Part shown: positions 45,284 to 57,600 of the stretch, one piece after another
How the letters are laid out: each line of letters starts with the position of its first letter
Position numbering within the stretch: the stretch's first letter is position 1
DNA from: Fagopyrum homotropicum
Taxonomy: Eukaryota > Streptophyta > Magnoliopsida > Caryophyllales > Polygonaceae
Length of the DNA stretch: 64,000 bases
Assembly: GCA_033239125.1 (NCBI GenBank)
Contig: BSWB01000008.1
Span: forward strand, 17,390,001-17,454,000
Direction: 5' to 3'
Program-made: the position numbers and the translations under genes
The notes under the pieces: model-generated
Database searches by the model: none
The model's input: the letters and a program-made list of their open reading frames with translations, nothing else
Told to the model about the DNA's origin: nothing

Positions 45284-47798
45284 TTGAATTCTTGATTTTG
45301 GATACTATGTGTTGGGAATTTGTGCTAGGTCTCAATGGAACTATTAAGCTTGTTCTCGAGACAAGGTGCAATGACTTACTTATTATGTGACAATGGTCTC
45401 TGTTGTCGGAGGCAACCCAAATGATCGGCACTTAGATTAACTAGTGGTTTAGTTTAGCCTCATGAGTTCATGGGAATTATCTTGAATCGGTCATGATAAT
45501 GTCATGACTTGGCAAAAGCGTCGTTGGCCTTGCCAAGGCCTAGGTTATGTTGTAGCAAAAATTGGGAGCCTGACATTGTGTTTTTTTAGGTTACATTATA
45601 TGAGTGTTTTCTCGGGAATTCATTGTTATATTATCTTAATATTATTATAACAAAATTTGAGAGGAATCTAAGCACAAATGTCTATTGAGTTGTAAGAAAC
45701 TACTTAGTGAGCTACTTGGTAAACTATTCTAGCTTTAGAGAAGTTCATGAGTGTTTGTGGACCTTGAAGTCTCACCTGCCTATAATGAGTTAAGTAAATC
45801 TCATTAGTGGAGAAAAACCCGGGCCAAAAAAAAGCTAGCTACATTTGAGTTTTTTGATGGCCCAATAGAGTTGGGCTTGAGCCGAAAAAGAATTAAGAAC
45901 CCTAAAATTCTCTCAACCACTTGTAATTGTTCTCAATCGAATTTGTGACCGTTGTTCTCCCATAAAATTAACCCCTTTTCCTGAATCAAATACTCTTAAT
46001 ACTGGTTCGCTTACAAGATTTGTACTAAAAAAATCCCTGTTCCTATCAAAATCACACATGAAAAGAAGTACGCGAAAAAAGCACATTTAGGTGTCAGGAG
46101 TGCGGCTTCCAGCCACATTTACTTCGAATCGATCTATTTTGTCCATTATCTTAATCCTTCTTCACAACTAACCTATATGTGGTATGTTATTGATCATCTT
46201 AACCTCTATAAACTTGTGCAGCGGAAATCACGAGAGGAATCTCCTTTTGTCATAAAACATATTTCATTTACTTTGGATTGGTATAGAGAGAGGTGTAAAG
46301 AAAAGGAGGAAGTTGGAGTCTTGTGCAGCAATACTCTGCGTTTCATACTCATTCACCATCAACCATTTATCTTTATTATTCTTTGATTCCCCCTCATCTC
46401 TTCAGTAGAATTCGATGCATATATAAGATCAAAGAAAGTACGTAGAATATAAGAAGATTCCCTCTTCCTTTAACAGATTTTTTAGGGTGGATTCTCTTTT
46501 CTTTATTTTTGTTGTATTCTCCTTTTTATGTAAGAAATGGAACTTATCAAGATATTCCTTTCTTACCCTTATATATACATGTTACCGAATCGAACTTAAA
46601 CCTAATACCTATGTTGTATTTACTTTAGGATGATAAAGGTCGGTTCAGAACTTAGGGTAACCGATATAATATAGTTTGTATCACTGTATCAGTAACGATA
46701 TGTAGTTCGGATTGGATCATTACGATCCGGTCTATATGAATTCATTTTATATATCTTAAATTTTTGAGAATGTAGTCTCGAGTTTTATAACTCTAATGTA
46801 TAAAATTATTCTTGGTTATTTTTTGTTCAAGGATAAAATTCTTGGGAGGCAAAGTGTCATACATTTTATGAAACTCAATGCAACAATGCATGTATATATT
46901 ATTTCATGTCCGAAAGTTCGGACTTTCGGGTGATATTGTGCATCTTAAGACTGAAAATAGTAAGCTACATATTGGGGTGAAATTTACAAACGACAAAGCC
47001 TTGGATATTATCATGATTTAGAAAGGCAAAACAAATTCAAATTACAATCATAAGTTATGAGAAGATTTAAAGCCATAAATCTGTCATGGATAGAAGTACA
47101 AGAGATTTAAAGCCATATTATTTTATTTTTAGAGAAAAATAAAATACTACTTGGATTTATATCACTAAAGGACTCCATCAAGATAACATGACAACAAGAT
47201 TATCAAAAGATCTTGCAACAAGAACATGATAAAGTATTCAAAACATCCAACCTGTATTTATTGAAGTAACGAGTATAAATCGGTAAAATACCTATAATGC
47301 ACATGAAACGAGTGTAGACATTCATCTCAAAATAAATTAATTTAATTTTAAAGTTGTCAAACTTATGCAAAACTAAGACTAAATGGAGATGATTATTTGC
47401 GGTGAGGTGTTTGAAAGATGGAGATTATAGATTAGATTACTAAAATAATTATTTATATGGGGGGAAATAATTCCAAAAAGTAATCTTCTTTTCCTAAGAT
47501 TATTGGAGATTAAACTCCAATATTCATCCATATTAATATAAATGAAAATCTTCATCCAATACCAACGAGGCCCTAAACTAATTCTAAATGAATCTAAAAC
47601 ATAAGCATAAAAACATGTTATCAATAACCTTGTCAAAAATAATTTAGTTGAGGTTCATGAGTGTGTTGGGACATTTTTCTAAATCAATCGTGACACTCTC
47701 ATGACTTGGCATGAGTGTTATTCGCTTTGCTAGTGCCTAGGCCATTTTGGGGCTAAGATTGGGAGTCCAACACTTTGTGTTTTTGGAACACATTTTAT
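45284..47798. other. Intergenic DNA with a diverged duplicated segment
   Basis: 45440-45640 and 47645-47798 (continued at 48023-48060) share ordered words: CATGACTTGGCA, GCCTAGG, GATTGGGAG/AATTGGGAGCC, ACA(C)TTTGTGTTTTT. So one segment exists twice in direct orientation, about 2.2 kb apart. A fold-prone stretch lies at 47400-47520 (GGAGATTATAGATTAG against AATCTCCAATAATCTTAGG-like text). I see no gene. Confidence 0.55.
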
Positions 47799-48022
47799 TA
47801 GGGCTGAGCAGATTGCGGTTCGGTTCACCGAACCGCAACTAATCGGCTCGGTTTGTGGTTTAACATATTTTGCGTTGCGATTTGCGATTCGGTTGATGAA
47901 TTGAACCGCAAACCGCAACTGAACCGAAAAAAAAAAACGCTAACAAGCTGCATAATGAGGTTCATTTACGGTTCACATTTTTTGGCTTTGCGATTGCGGT
48001 TTTAAACCGATGTTCAGGCCTA
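47799..48022. mobile_element. hAT-type MITE (224 bp) with perfect 8-bp target duplication
   Basis: Begins TAGGGCTGAGCA and ends, read inverted, TAGGCCTGAACA. It is flanked by CATTTTAT on both sides (47791-47798 and 48023-48030), the eight-base duplication typical of hAT elements. The inside is made of inverted GGTTCGGTT/AACCGCAA words. It lies about 330 bp upstream of the start codon of the GARP gene, inside its presumed promoter region. Confidence 0.9.
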
Positions 48023-48353
48023 CATTTTATGGATATTTTTCCCGACATTTCTCATCTGGTCGCCTGACGGGTAGTTCGAGTTTATTTACGTATCCTAAAT
48101 GAATCATCTCACTTGACAAGTCTACTTCTACTTAGATAACTAAGTTAAAAGATGGGCATTGATTATTGTGTAATTGTCCATATCTTTTAACTACTTTAAA
48201 GCCCCTATCCCACTTTATTCTTCCATGGGACTCAACTCGACACAAACCAACCCTTAAAAGCAAACAATATTCACCTTTTCTTCTCTTCTTGATTCCTATA
48301 AAGAGTCACCATATAGGCAACAACACATGCAATATGTTCAATCCTATTCATCA

Positions 48354-50390
48354 ATGGCCTCACCTTCGGAACTATCCCTCCTCGAGTGCAACCCACAAAG
48401 CTACTCTATGCTCCTCAAATCCTTTGGAGACAATAAGCTCGAGGAATACCTCTCCTGTCTCGAGGAAGAACGCCTCAAGATCGATGCTTTTAAGCGCGAG
48501 TTGCCTCTCTGCATGCAGCTTCTCACCAATGGTATACATATCATCATATGCTATAGATTGATGTTAGTACATGACTAGTTGTAGAGAACATTCATGGCTT
48601 CTTTCTTTCTCTCATTTATGCATGCTGCTACTTTAGTTTTACCTTTACCTTTGTACTTTCAGTGTGTTTCGTTGGAGTGGTGAAATAAAAATTGAATTAA
48701 ATAGGTTAAGAGGAAATAAAGGAAATGAAAATGACTTAGATCAGTTTCATCTGTTAAAAGACCTCTAAACAAATAAAAATTTTGATTGACTCCGAATCAT
48801 TCCGTTACCGAAAATTATTCTTAGCGATCCCAACCGAGCCCTCAAACTATTCAAACAATTACTCATCACATTCACATAATTACTATAAAACTAACCCACA
48901 ATTCCTCACCATGTTTAGGTTGCTTTACTTCATACAATCATACATTATATATCTTAGTAGTATCTTATGTACCAATCTTATGTAATTTGGTTAACAGCTA
49001 TGGAGGCGTCAAGGCAACAACTACAATCCTACAAGATCAAAAGACCCATCTTAGAAGAGTTCATACCAATGAAGCACTCCGAATCTGAAGGCGAACACAA
49101 AGCCCTAAATAACACATCTGATAAAGCAAGCTGGATGACATCGGCACAACTATGGAGCCAAGCCAACGAAGGAGCAACAACCAAGCAACTAGAACAACCA
49201 CTTCCAAGCAAGGAGCTTTCTATGGAGTTCACTCCCAAATTATCCTTAATAGAAGACAACTATAAAAACCAAAGGAGTTGTGGAGCTTTCATTCCTTTCA
49301 CAAAGGAACGAAACTCGACTAACGTTTCACAACCCGACTTAGCCCTTGTGTCGAACGAGAGGGAAATGGACGACGAGAAGGGTTTAAAGAGTACTGAAAA
49401 AGGATTTCCATTGGAGAATTCAGTTATGGTGTCTAATGGTATGGCTATGATCAATGGAGCCGTCACCACAACCACTAATACAACCACCACAGCTCAACCG
49501 AATAGGAAGCAACGGAGGTGTTGGTCGCCGGACTTGCATCGTCGGTTTGTGAATGCTCTTCAAATGCTTGGTGGTTCTCAAGGTCAGTACTTGCTAAAGT
49601 AAATCCTCAATACATAGTTTTTTCCCTAATATTATTATATGAGTCGACCTACTTCAATGTCATCTATAACCTAGTCGAGCTCGATTATGTTATAAATGAG
49701 ATAAACATGAGTAAGATTTCAATAAGTTTGTTATTTATGTTGATCAATTCGAACTCATTCATTTTTTAAAATAGGATTACAAACACATTTTCAAGCTTGA
49801 TTCAAATATAAGCTTGACTTGAGATCATTAACTCCATTGCAGTAGCCACCCCAAAGCAAATCAGAGAGCTGATGAAGGTCGATGGATTGACCAATGATGA
49901 AGTTAAAAGTCATTTGCAGGTCAGTCTCCAAACTTGATGCAAAAGCAACACAGCCAACTATATTACGGATTTGCCACTTGATTAAAAAACCATCCTACTG
50001 CAGAAGTACAGGCTACACACAAGAAGGCCAGGGCCAATTCCACAAGGAGGCGGAGCAGCGGGGACACATCTGGTGGTCCTAGGTGGCATATGGGTCCCAC
50101 CGGAATACGCGGCTGCGGCTGGACACCATCACCACCAACACGGGTTAGCACCACCGACCATCTACAGCCCTCAACCGACCGGACAGGTGGGTCCATTCTA
50201 TCATGCTCTTCCCCATCATCAAGTTCAAATCTACAAGGGTCAGAGCTCCCCGGAATCCCATGGCCGACGAGCTGCCAGAGATCAATCGGAGAGCATAGAA
50301 GACGGGAAATCGGAGAGTAGCAGCGGTGAGGAGAGCAATGAGAGGAAGAAGATGGCTTCCAAGGTTGATTCTCAAGTTCTAGGTAGCTAG
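48354..50390 (+). CDS. EFM: GARP/G2-like MYB transcription factor, EFM/HHO type (4 exons)
   Basis: Exons 48354-48531, 48998-49582, 49843-49919 and 50004-50390 join in frame across GT-AG introns of 466, 260 and 84 bp to give 408 residues. ATG 48354 (MASPSELSL) was chosen over the in-frame ATG 48327 because it begins the conserved N-terminus. Residues about 27-66 form an LEEERLKIDAFKRELPLCMQ coiled-coil block typical of the HHO/NIGT1 group. Next comes RPILEEFIPMK. The single GARP DNA-binding domain spans about 230-288 (RRCWSPDLHRRFVNAL, ATPKQIRELMKVDGLTNDEV, HLQKYRLHTRR). The C-terminus is His- and Ser-rich. Family members are nuclear, mostly repressive regulators of flowering or of phosphate/nitrate responses. 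The N-terminus best recalls EFM (EARLY FLOWERING MYB). The symbol is by resemblance, not by search. The gene appears intact. Confidence 0.92.
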
Positions 50391-51152
50391 TGGTAGGGTT
50401 TAGTATTATATATTAGGATCTAATTCTGATTGTTATTATCATTATTTGATGTGGTTTAAATAAGTGATGAGCAACCATTTTCACAAGAGGAAGGTGCGTA
50501 AATCATAAATGGATAAGAGAGAAAGTGTGTGTTTGTTTGGTTCTGTGAGGAAAATGATTGAAGGTAGAGCTAGCTTTACTGATTTCTTTTCTTTAATGGA
50601 GAATTGGAGAAGAAGGATGTAATATGACGAAATTGCCCAACCTGTAAGAGGAATTTTATTCTTGCTTTTGATGGTGGAAAGCTAAATTAGGAAAAGAAGA
50701 TTGAATAATTTGAAATTCATCATAATTTAAATTAAAAAGATTTGGTAATAAGCTTTTCACGTGGGACTGACATGTAAAAGCTATAGGATTTGAAATTTGG
50801 CCGAGATTGCAAGTTTCAGCTTCAAGATAATTCAAATTGATTCTACAAGAGCCACATAATAAATAAGATTTTATAATTCAAATTCAAACAATTAATAATA
50901 ACGAATCTTTCTTACAAAGATATAAGTGAGACACTACGATTGTCCCCTACAACGAATGAAAGTCACAAGGTTCATAATATCTAATTATTGAGTAAAAAGT
51001 TATTATATACTTCATGATCTTCTAAAATGCATTATTTTCCAACTTTCTATCAGAAATCGATTATTCACGGTCTTCAAAAATATGCATGTCGACGAACTCT
51101 GCCAATGACGCAAACACTCTAAACTCGGTAACTCGGACAAGTAACGCCGGCG
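50391..51152. other. 3' flank of the GARP gene, no further gene
   Basis: AT-rich. The 3' UTR of the GARP gene is expected in the first 300 bases. No feature is recognised before element B3 starts at 51153. Confidence 0.5.
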
Positions 51153-54100
51153 TGTAACAACCAGTTTTTTTTCGTTACGCTTTGATAGGGTTAGAGAAGT
51201 TTAGGAAACGAATAAAAATTTAGTGAGACGAGGACATACCAGTTTATTTATGGAAGTCGTGTAATTAAGTACCTTGTTCTCTAAGTTTCGGGACGAAACT
51301 TATTTTAATGGGTACTGATGTAATATCCGGAAATTTTTTATTCCGTTTAATTCCGAATCAATTCGGACTTCGAGCCGTTGACGGTTCCCATTCTATCTAG
51401 TATTTCTTTCTTCACAAATTTTATCATTTTATGTAGAATTTAATTCACATAAAATGATAGAATTATATCAAACCCTAATTCTTGTAATTATTTTATCTTT
51501 TTATGTAGAATTTAATTCACATAAAATGATATAATTATATCAAACCCTAATTCTTATAATTATTTATCATTTTATGTAGAATTTAATTCATATAAAATGA
51601 TGGAATTATATCAAACCCTAATTCTTATAATTAATCCTTAACGACGACTTTAGACGAGATCATGACAAGGCTGAGACGAGACTGTGACAAAGCTGTGACG
51701 AGACCATGACAGAGCTGAGACGAGGTCATGACGAAGCCCGACAACTCTGTGACGAAGTCATGCATGGGCTTGACGAAGCCATGACGAGTTTTGACAAGTT
51801 CTGGACAAACTTTCAGCCCACTTGTTTTTGCCTTGTTTCAGCCCATTGTTGCTTTTGGATTGAATTGGCCCAGCCTTGCTCTTCCCCTTGCTGGCGGATT
51901 GAAGCAGCCTCAACCCAGCTCCAGCGCCAGCCCACACTGCTTGCTTCAGCTCCAGCGCCAGCCCACACTCCTTGCTTCAGCCCAGTGAGACGCCAGCCCA
52001 ACAAAGGAAGAGTAGCTGCACATCTCATCCAGTCCACATCCCTTGTAACAGCTGCATAAATGAGGCAATTAAAAATCTGTAACAACTCCTACTTTCACGC
52101 CAAAAGAGAGAAGGTTGCAACGCCATTGCCTCATTTCCCAGTCCACATTCATGCTTCACATTCACGATGCATCTGGCTGGCTTCTGCACACATTCAGCAA
52201 CGTCTCAACCATAGGAAAGTGCAAGGAAAGGAGCCAGCAGAGGAGAGAAGTTACAACAGCCTAGTGCATTCGAGTCTAGGAATTGAGTAAGCTTATACCC
52301 CTTTCCGTCCATGAACTTCCTTCCACATTTTTCATACCTTATAGATACCCTTTATGCCTCCTTATCATACTCAGAACAATCATAAACGAAGCAGTAAAGA
52401 TTCATGCTGTTTTCCGAGTTTTCTAGAAGTGACAAGCAGGCATTTCCGAGTCCAGATTTAGGTATGCTAAACTCATTACTTTTGGTTGGTTTTCGGATAT
52501 GTCATAGACGGTATTGCATAGTAAAGCATACTAAAATTTTAGAGGAATCGGAGTTACGGTTTGAGATTTATTGTGTTCCAAAGTTGACGCCTCATGCAGT
52601 TTGTATATATGTGCTGAGTGTTGGGGAAAACAGCAAGTGATGCTGTTTTGTGAGATGGTTTTGAATAAGCTCTTGATCGATCTCCGTTTGGCTTTAATTT
52701 TGGATATGATATAGTTGACATATTTTTGTAGAACATATTAAAATTTGAGAGGCATCCAGTGAGTAGTTTGGGATTTATGATTTTTCAAAGATTGAGTCGT
52801 AAGCAGTCTTTCTGTTGTGCTGAAATTCGGTTTTGTGAGATAGTTTTAAATAGGATTTTGATCTCCTTTGCGGCTGAATTTTGGATATATTATAGATAAG
52901 ATTTTATATTAGAACGTATCAAAATTCGGGATAAATCCAACAAGTAGTTTAGGAGTTATGATTTTTCAAAGTTAAGACAATGTGTGGTTTGTTAAGTGTT
53001 GTAACCAACTTTGGAAATTTTTGTAGAAGTGATGGTTGAACAGTTTTAAGAAATTCTTGCTCCTAAGAGTAGATGAGATATCATAGATGATCTAGATAAT
53101 TATTTCGGAATTTTTTAAAAGTTTATTCGAATTTCTTATTTGATGCTGAAGTTGGACCTTACCGATCTTTCCGAAAATAAGGAAATGGGTAAATTGTCAC
53201 AAACTCATCTTAAGGAGTTAGAATATGACTCTTTAGTTTCAAATAAGAGTTTAGGCATGAATTAGGGAATTTTTGGAAGTTTTGAGGCCAAGGGTAAAAT
53301 AGTTATTTTACCATAAATTAATACTGTAATCAATTCCGTTCTACTAAGACCTACTATCTTAGAAGTCTTAGACTTCTAATCACCTAGAAAGTGTGCTGAC
53401 ATACTTGCCTCCTTTGACAGGCCACTGAATTCCTACTATACAGATCGATTTGCGAATTAGAAAGTCGAGATCTGATTCAAGTAAGTCCACGGACTTACTT
53501 AGTTGGCTTCTTGTATGAGTGTAATATGTATGAGTGGTGTTTGTTAGTTATGATAAACAACGAAACCGGATTAGGCCGACTTTATTATTTATGTAATTGA
53601 CCCAAGTGTATGATAACGGGTCGTGACATCATCTGCCTAGCTCTTGCGAGAGTCTAGGAGGTTCCCTGCGACCAGCCCAGTCTAGTAGACGGTCAGATGC
53701 ATTAGTACCATTCCGCGTTGGTAAACGGGGACAGGGGCGAGGTTTGGGAATCCCCCGTGTCACAAAATAAGTATCATTAGTAATGACCTATCACCTAATT
53801 AAAGATAATAAAAGGATTGAGTGTGCATGTTGATTGTGTATGTTGTGTGTTTGTGCTTTTACCTTTATACTTATGTATAGAATGTTAGCTAACGGTTTTA
53901 TACCGCTTGTAGATGTCTTGCAGGTTAATACAGTTGTAGAGAGATCTGGAGGGAATGGTCAGCCGGGTCCACATACTCATTTAGTTGGGGACGGGGATGT
54001 CTTTTGTTCTTCATATGTGTCGTTTTGGTACCTTTACTTTGTAAGGCTGATACATATTCCTCATGTATATATTGTTTAAAGTTTTCAAATGTTTTAAATA

Positions 54101-54212
54101 CTTTTGTGCCTTGTTGTAAGATCCTAGTTAAATTGTTGTCAAACTAAGGTCGGGACCCATTGTGAGGTCCTAACCAGTAGCTCCCCGAGTTCTCAAAATT
54201 TGGGGTGTTACA
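51153..54212 (+). repeat. 5' LTR of B3 (3060 bp, long form)
   Basis: Starts TGTAACAACCAG directly against unrelated DNA and ends TTGGGGTGTTACA. From 51319 (TGTAATATCCGG) it matches the B1 LTRs. The extra 166 bases at its start correspond to B1 internal DNA 27282-27446. It holds three copies of the 71-bp repeat (51411-51640; AACCCTAATT at 51471, 51543, 51614) against two in B1, and the TGACGAG-type words (51655-51815). Confidence 0.82.
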
Positions 54213-54215
54213 TTA

Positions 54216-54227
54216 TGGTATCAAAGC
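54216..54227 (+). other. Primer binding site, initiator tRNA-Met type (B3)
   Basis: TGGTATCAAAGC, one base from the usual site and from the B1 copy, three bases after the LTR. Confidence 0.85.
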
Positions 54228-56045
54228 TCTGGGTTGGCAACAATGGCACTTGAAATCTTCTGAAAGATCGAATGTATAAAATAACTAGAACCCGAAAGGG
54301 GTCTAAAATTTTCAAAGCGGATTTCTGTTTTTACACACACACATAGTCGGGTTGTTGGGTTAGTAGTACGTCGGACCACCATTGCTCTCCGTGGATCTCT
54401 GTAACTTGGATCGATAGGAGTTAGTTTATAGACTTGTTATGATGTTTCTTACTATATGTTATATACATGTGTATGCTTAGTTTGTTAGTATCCTAAAGGA
54501 TATTTTATATCCTTTAGTTATGATATCACAAAGCGATTATCGCCTCATGATAAATCAACTGCGGACTTGACGAATCTCCAACACGAGACAATGGAATCGG
54601 ACCTTCAATAGAGTATTATACTCGGGTTGGCCGCTTGGTGATCCTTGGAAAACATCCAAAGAACAAGTGAGCAAGGAAGTAAAGTTGTGAAGATAATTTT
54701 TACCACATGCACAATCAGATGAGGAAGAAATCCCTAAGGTAGTTCAGTTAGAAGGAATAGAAGGTCGTACAAGGAACTCGGGCATACGAGGCCGAGAGAC
54801 GGAATTAGAAGAAGCATGGAAGAGACTACAAGAGTGCGGAGTAGAGATAACAATATTGGAGCAGGACAAGTAGAATTGAGTACAACCAAGATCGCGGAAT
54901 CAAGGACAATACAATCGGAACGGATGCCCCATAGACCATTATGGGCATAAGAAACCAGAAGAGACAGAGTGTCAATCCGGGTATGAGAATCTAAGGTGCA
55001 CGGAATGAAGACCTACAATTGCGTGTAAAAGCGAAAAGGTAGACCCCACAAGTGTGGGGAGGTTTTTACCTCCTCAGAGATATAAGAAGTTTGAAAGAAA
55101 TCGAGACGCCAATATCCAAAGAATGGAAGCCTTTAGCAGGGTCAATGGAGTTTCATGAAGGCGATATTACCACCAACATTAGTGAAGAAATGTGTATGGA
55201 AGAACGGCCTTGCTAGACTCGAGAGTCCAGGGTAACCCGAATAATCATGGGACCTAAGCCATCAACACAGACGGTCCTTGTAAAGGGAATACAATTGGGA
55301 GGTAATTAAAAGTCATCGGAACTACAAGACGCTTACCATCTATCGTGGAGTGTTAGGAATGACTTTTGACGTCAGGCGAATGGCACAGTGAGAGTTGAGA
55401 AAGAGAGTTGTCCCAAAGGAAGCATAAGAGTGAAAGATAAGACGAACTAAAGAAGTATAAATGGATTAATTGAGTAGGTGATGCTTACCAAAGAATTTTA
55501 ATACCAGACGGGGTAGGAGAAGAGTAAGTTCGGGATACTGAGATGAGTCAACTATAGACTGACCGATGTCAGCTGAGGATGTGTAAGTGTTGTTTGGTAT
55601 TGACGAGTTATATACCGTTAAGAAAAGATAATTGCGACTGTGGAGTTATGGGGTAGTTTTACCGACGCCTGGAATGATTTCCTCAAGTATGCAACAACAA
55701 TCTTCTTAGACAACTAAGGGTATAGAGAATCGTGTTTGAGGTTACTTCTTGGCTGGTTAAGATCAAACTCCGGTCGAGTCTAGTAGGTTGGATCGGTGTT
55801 AAAAGAATTAAGGAAGTGAACGGAAGATGGTTGTTTTCCAATCATGATTTTATTTCAAGAAGACAAAGTAAGGAAGGTACTTGGTACTTCATCCGGTTAA
55901 TCATTTTGGACTGACAGAACACGTCCTTATGATTACGGGGAACAACAAAATAATAAGAGTAGCACAGTGGAAGCGTGGTGGGTCCTAACCCACAAAGCAA
56001 GAAGCTCAAGGGTGTTGATGGATGTCGTGTCGAGTTTCAAGCACT

Positions 56046-57000
56046 ACAGTATTCAAAGATATCAAACAAATCAAAGAAGACAGGTGCTTCAACTTCACAA
56101 GATCCCTCGGTCTGCTCAATTAATCATGGTTCTTCTTCTCCTTTCCATTGAAGTGAAACGCTTGTCTGCAATTCAGAATCAATGATACCATTCAATTATC
56201 TAGTTAATCCAAGAACGACAATAAATTGAATTGCAACCACGATTTTCTCCCCCAATTCGTTCTTCTTCTAAAAAATTCCTTCGTTCTTATCTTTTGGGAG
56301 AAGCACCAGCTGTCTAGCCGCAAAAAAAAGAAGAGATTTCTGAGCAGAGGACGGGAGAAGAAAGAAGGAGATCGTTGAGCCAACGCCAGGAAGAAGAACG
56401 AAGTAGAAGCATCTATGAGCGAAGGTTATCAAAAGCATTCGTGAGCGAAGGCCATGAGAAGGAGAAGAGAGAAGAGAAGAACGACCCTTTATGAAGTGTT
56501 GATGTATAAATTAGAGTTAGGGACAATTTGGTCTTTACCAAAATTAAAACCTAATTCCGAACCATTTAACTAAACACATCTACGAAGCTCTTTTAAATCA
56601 CAAATCTCAAAACAAAACCACAACCATAACCCTAACTACAACCACAACCATCACTACAACTGCAACCACGGTTTTACTCAACACATCCTTAATCAAAGGA
56701 GCAGAACCGAGGAAATGATAAGTAGAGTTGAAGACTTGAGGAGTGGGAATGATTGTCGGTGGTGGATACGAATAACAAATCTCATATGAAAATAAAAAAA
56801 GGTTGGATGATTTAGGGATTCCAGGGAGCACGGAGGGATATTCATTAACTTAGAATTTTTAATTTTTTCAAATAATTTAGTCCGAACAGAACAAATTTTG
56901 GATGACGCGACGTAACCGGTTGTACTTTAAAAAATGTTGGACCTAAGACCAGCCCTAACACATTAGGGTCGAGTTGGTCCAAATTTCTGGTCAAGACCTA
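56046..57000. other. Intergenic DNA, no gene seen
   Basis: Purine-rich stretches (56290-56490) and an imperfect (CAACCA)n run at about 56610-56675. No coding support. Confidence 0.45.
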
Positions 57001-57600
57001 ACTTTTATTTTTATTTTTTTTATACAAGGGTAAGCAAAAGGGGAACAATCTCTAGAAACCGGCCACCCCACATCATCCCATGGATGAGGTCTTCGACATC
57101 TTCCGGTAGCACCTCGTCACCAGCTACTGACACGAAACCAATGCAACGCAAGTAAATCTGTTACAGTATTGAAATCCTAGAAAATGTGGTAAACATAAAG
57201 CTGATTAAACCGGAGATCAAGGAGGAGACGTCCGAGAAGATCATAACGGAGAGAAAGAGAAGAAGGGTGAAGCCAGAGGAGGACAAACAACACGAAAATG
57301 AAAAACATCTCCAAAAGATGAAGCGGATAATGTACAACAAGACACAAAATCCTAGGAAGTGAGAGACAAGAATTCAAGAAGAGTTTCCCATCAAAAGAAA
57401 CCGTCATGAAAGCACACTACCACGACCGTAATCCAGACACGACTTAATACATACACCAAAATTTGTAGGAGAGCTTGAAAACAAGAACATACCAAGATCC
57501 ACGAAACTCACGAACTTATTCAAAAGGAGCTTGTCGCTCAAACTAGTTCACAACTTCTAGGATTGGTTCAAATAAGAAGAATCCTTTCCGGTTTTAAAGT
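57001..57600 (-). mobile_element. Possible LINE/retroposon 3' end on the minus strand
   Basis: A T-rich run at 57001-57033 would be the A-tail of a minus-strand retroposon, preceded (minus) by CTTTTGCTTACCCTTGTAT. No coding block or target duplication was found, so this rests on the tail alone. Confidence 0.22.

Larger units (their letters stand above)
51153..56045 (+). mobile_element. B3: truncated B-family element, plus strand
   Basis: A full 5' LTR (51153-54212), an initiator-Met-like primer site (54216-54227) and about 1.8 kb of internal DNA aligning with the B1 internal region (inverted, 31321 down to about 28990). Homology fades near 56045 and no 3' LTR follows. Like B1 it has no recognisable gag or pol. 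Confidence 0.85.

Noticed and set aside
54720..54970. Gag-like text in B3 (charged stretch and CPIDHYGHKKPEETEC)
   Set aside because: The Cys and His spacing does not fit a CCHC knuckle, and stops break the frame. Not enough to call gag.
56610..56675. Telomere-like repeat
   Set aside because: CCATAACCCTAACTAC occurs once within an imperfect CAACCA run. It is not a tandem CCCTAAA array.
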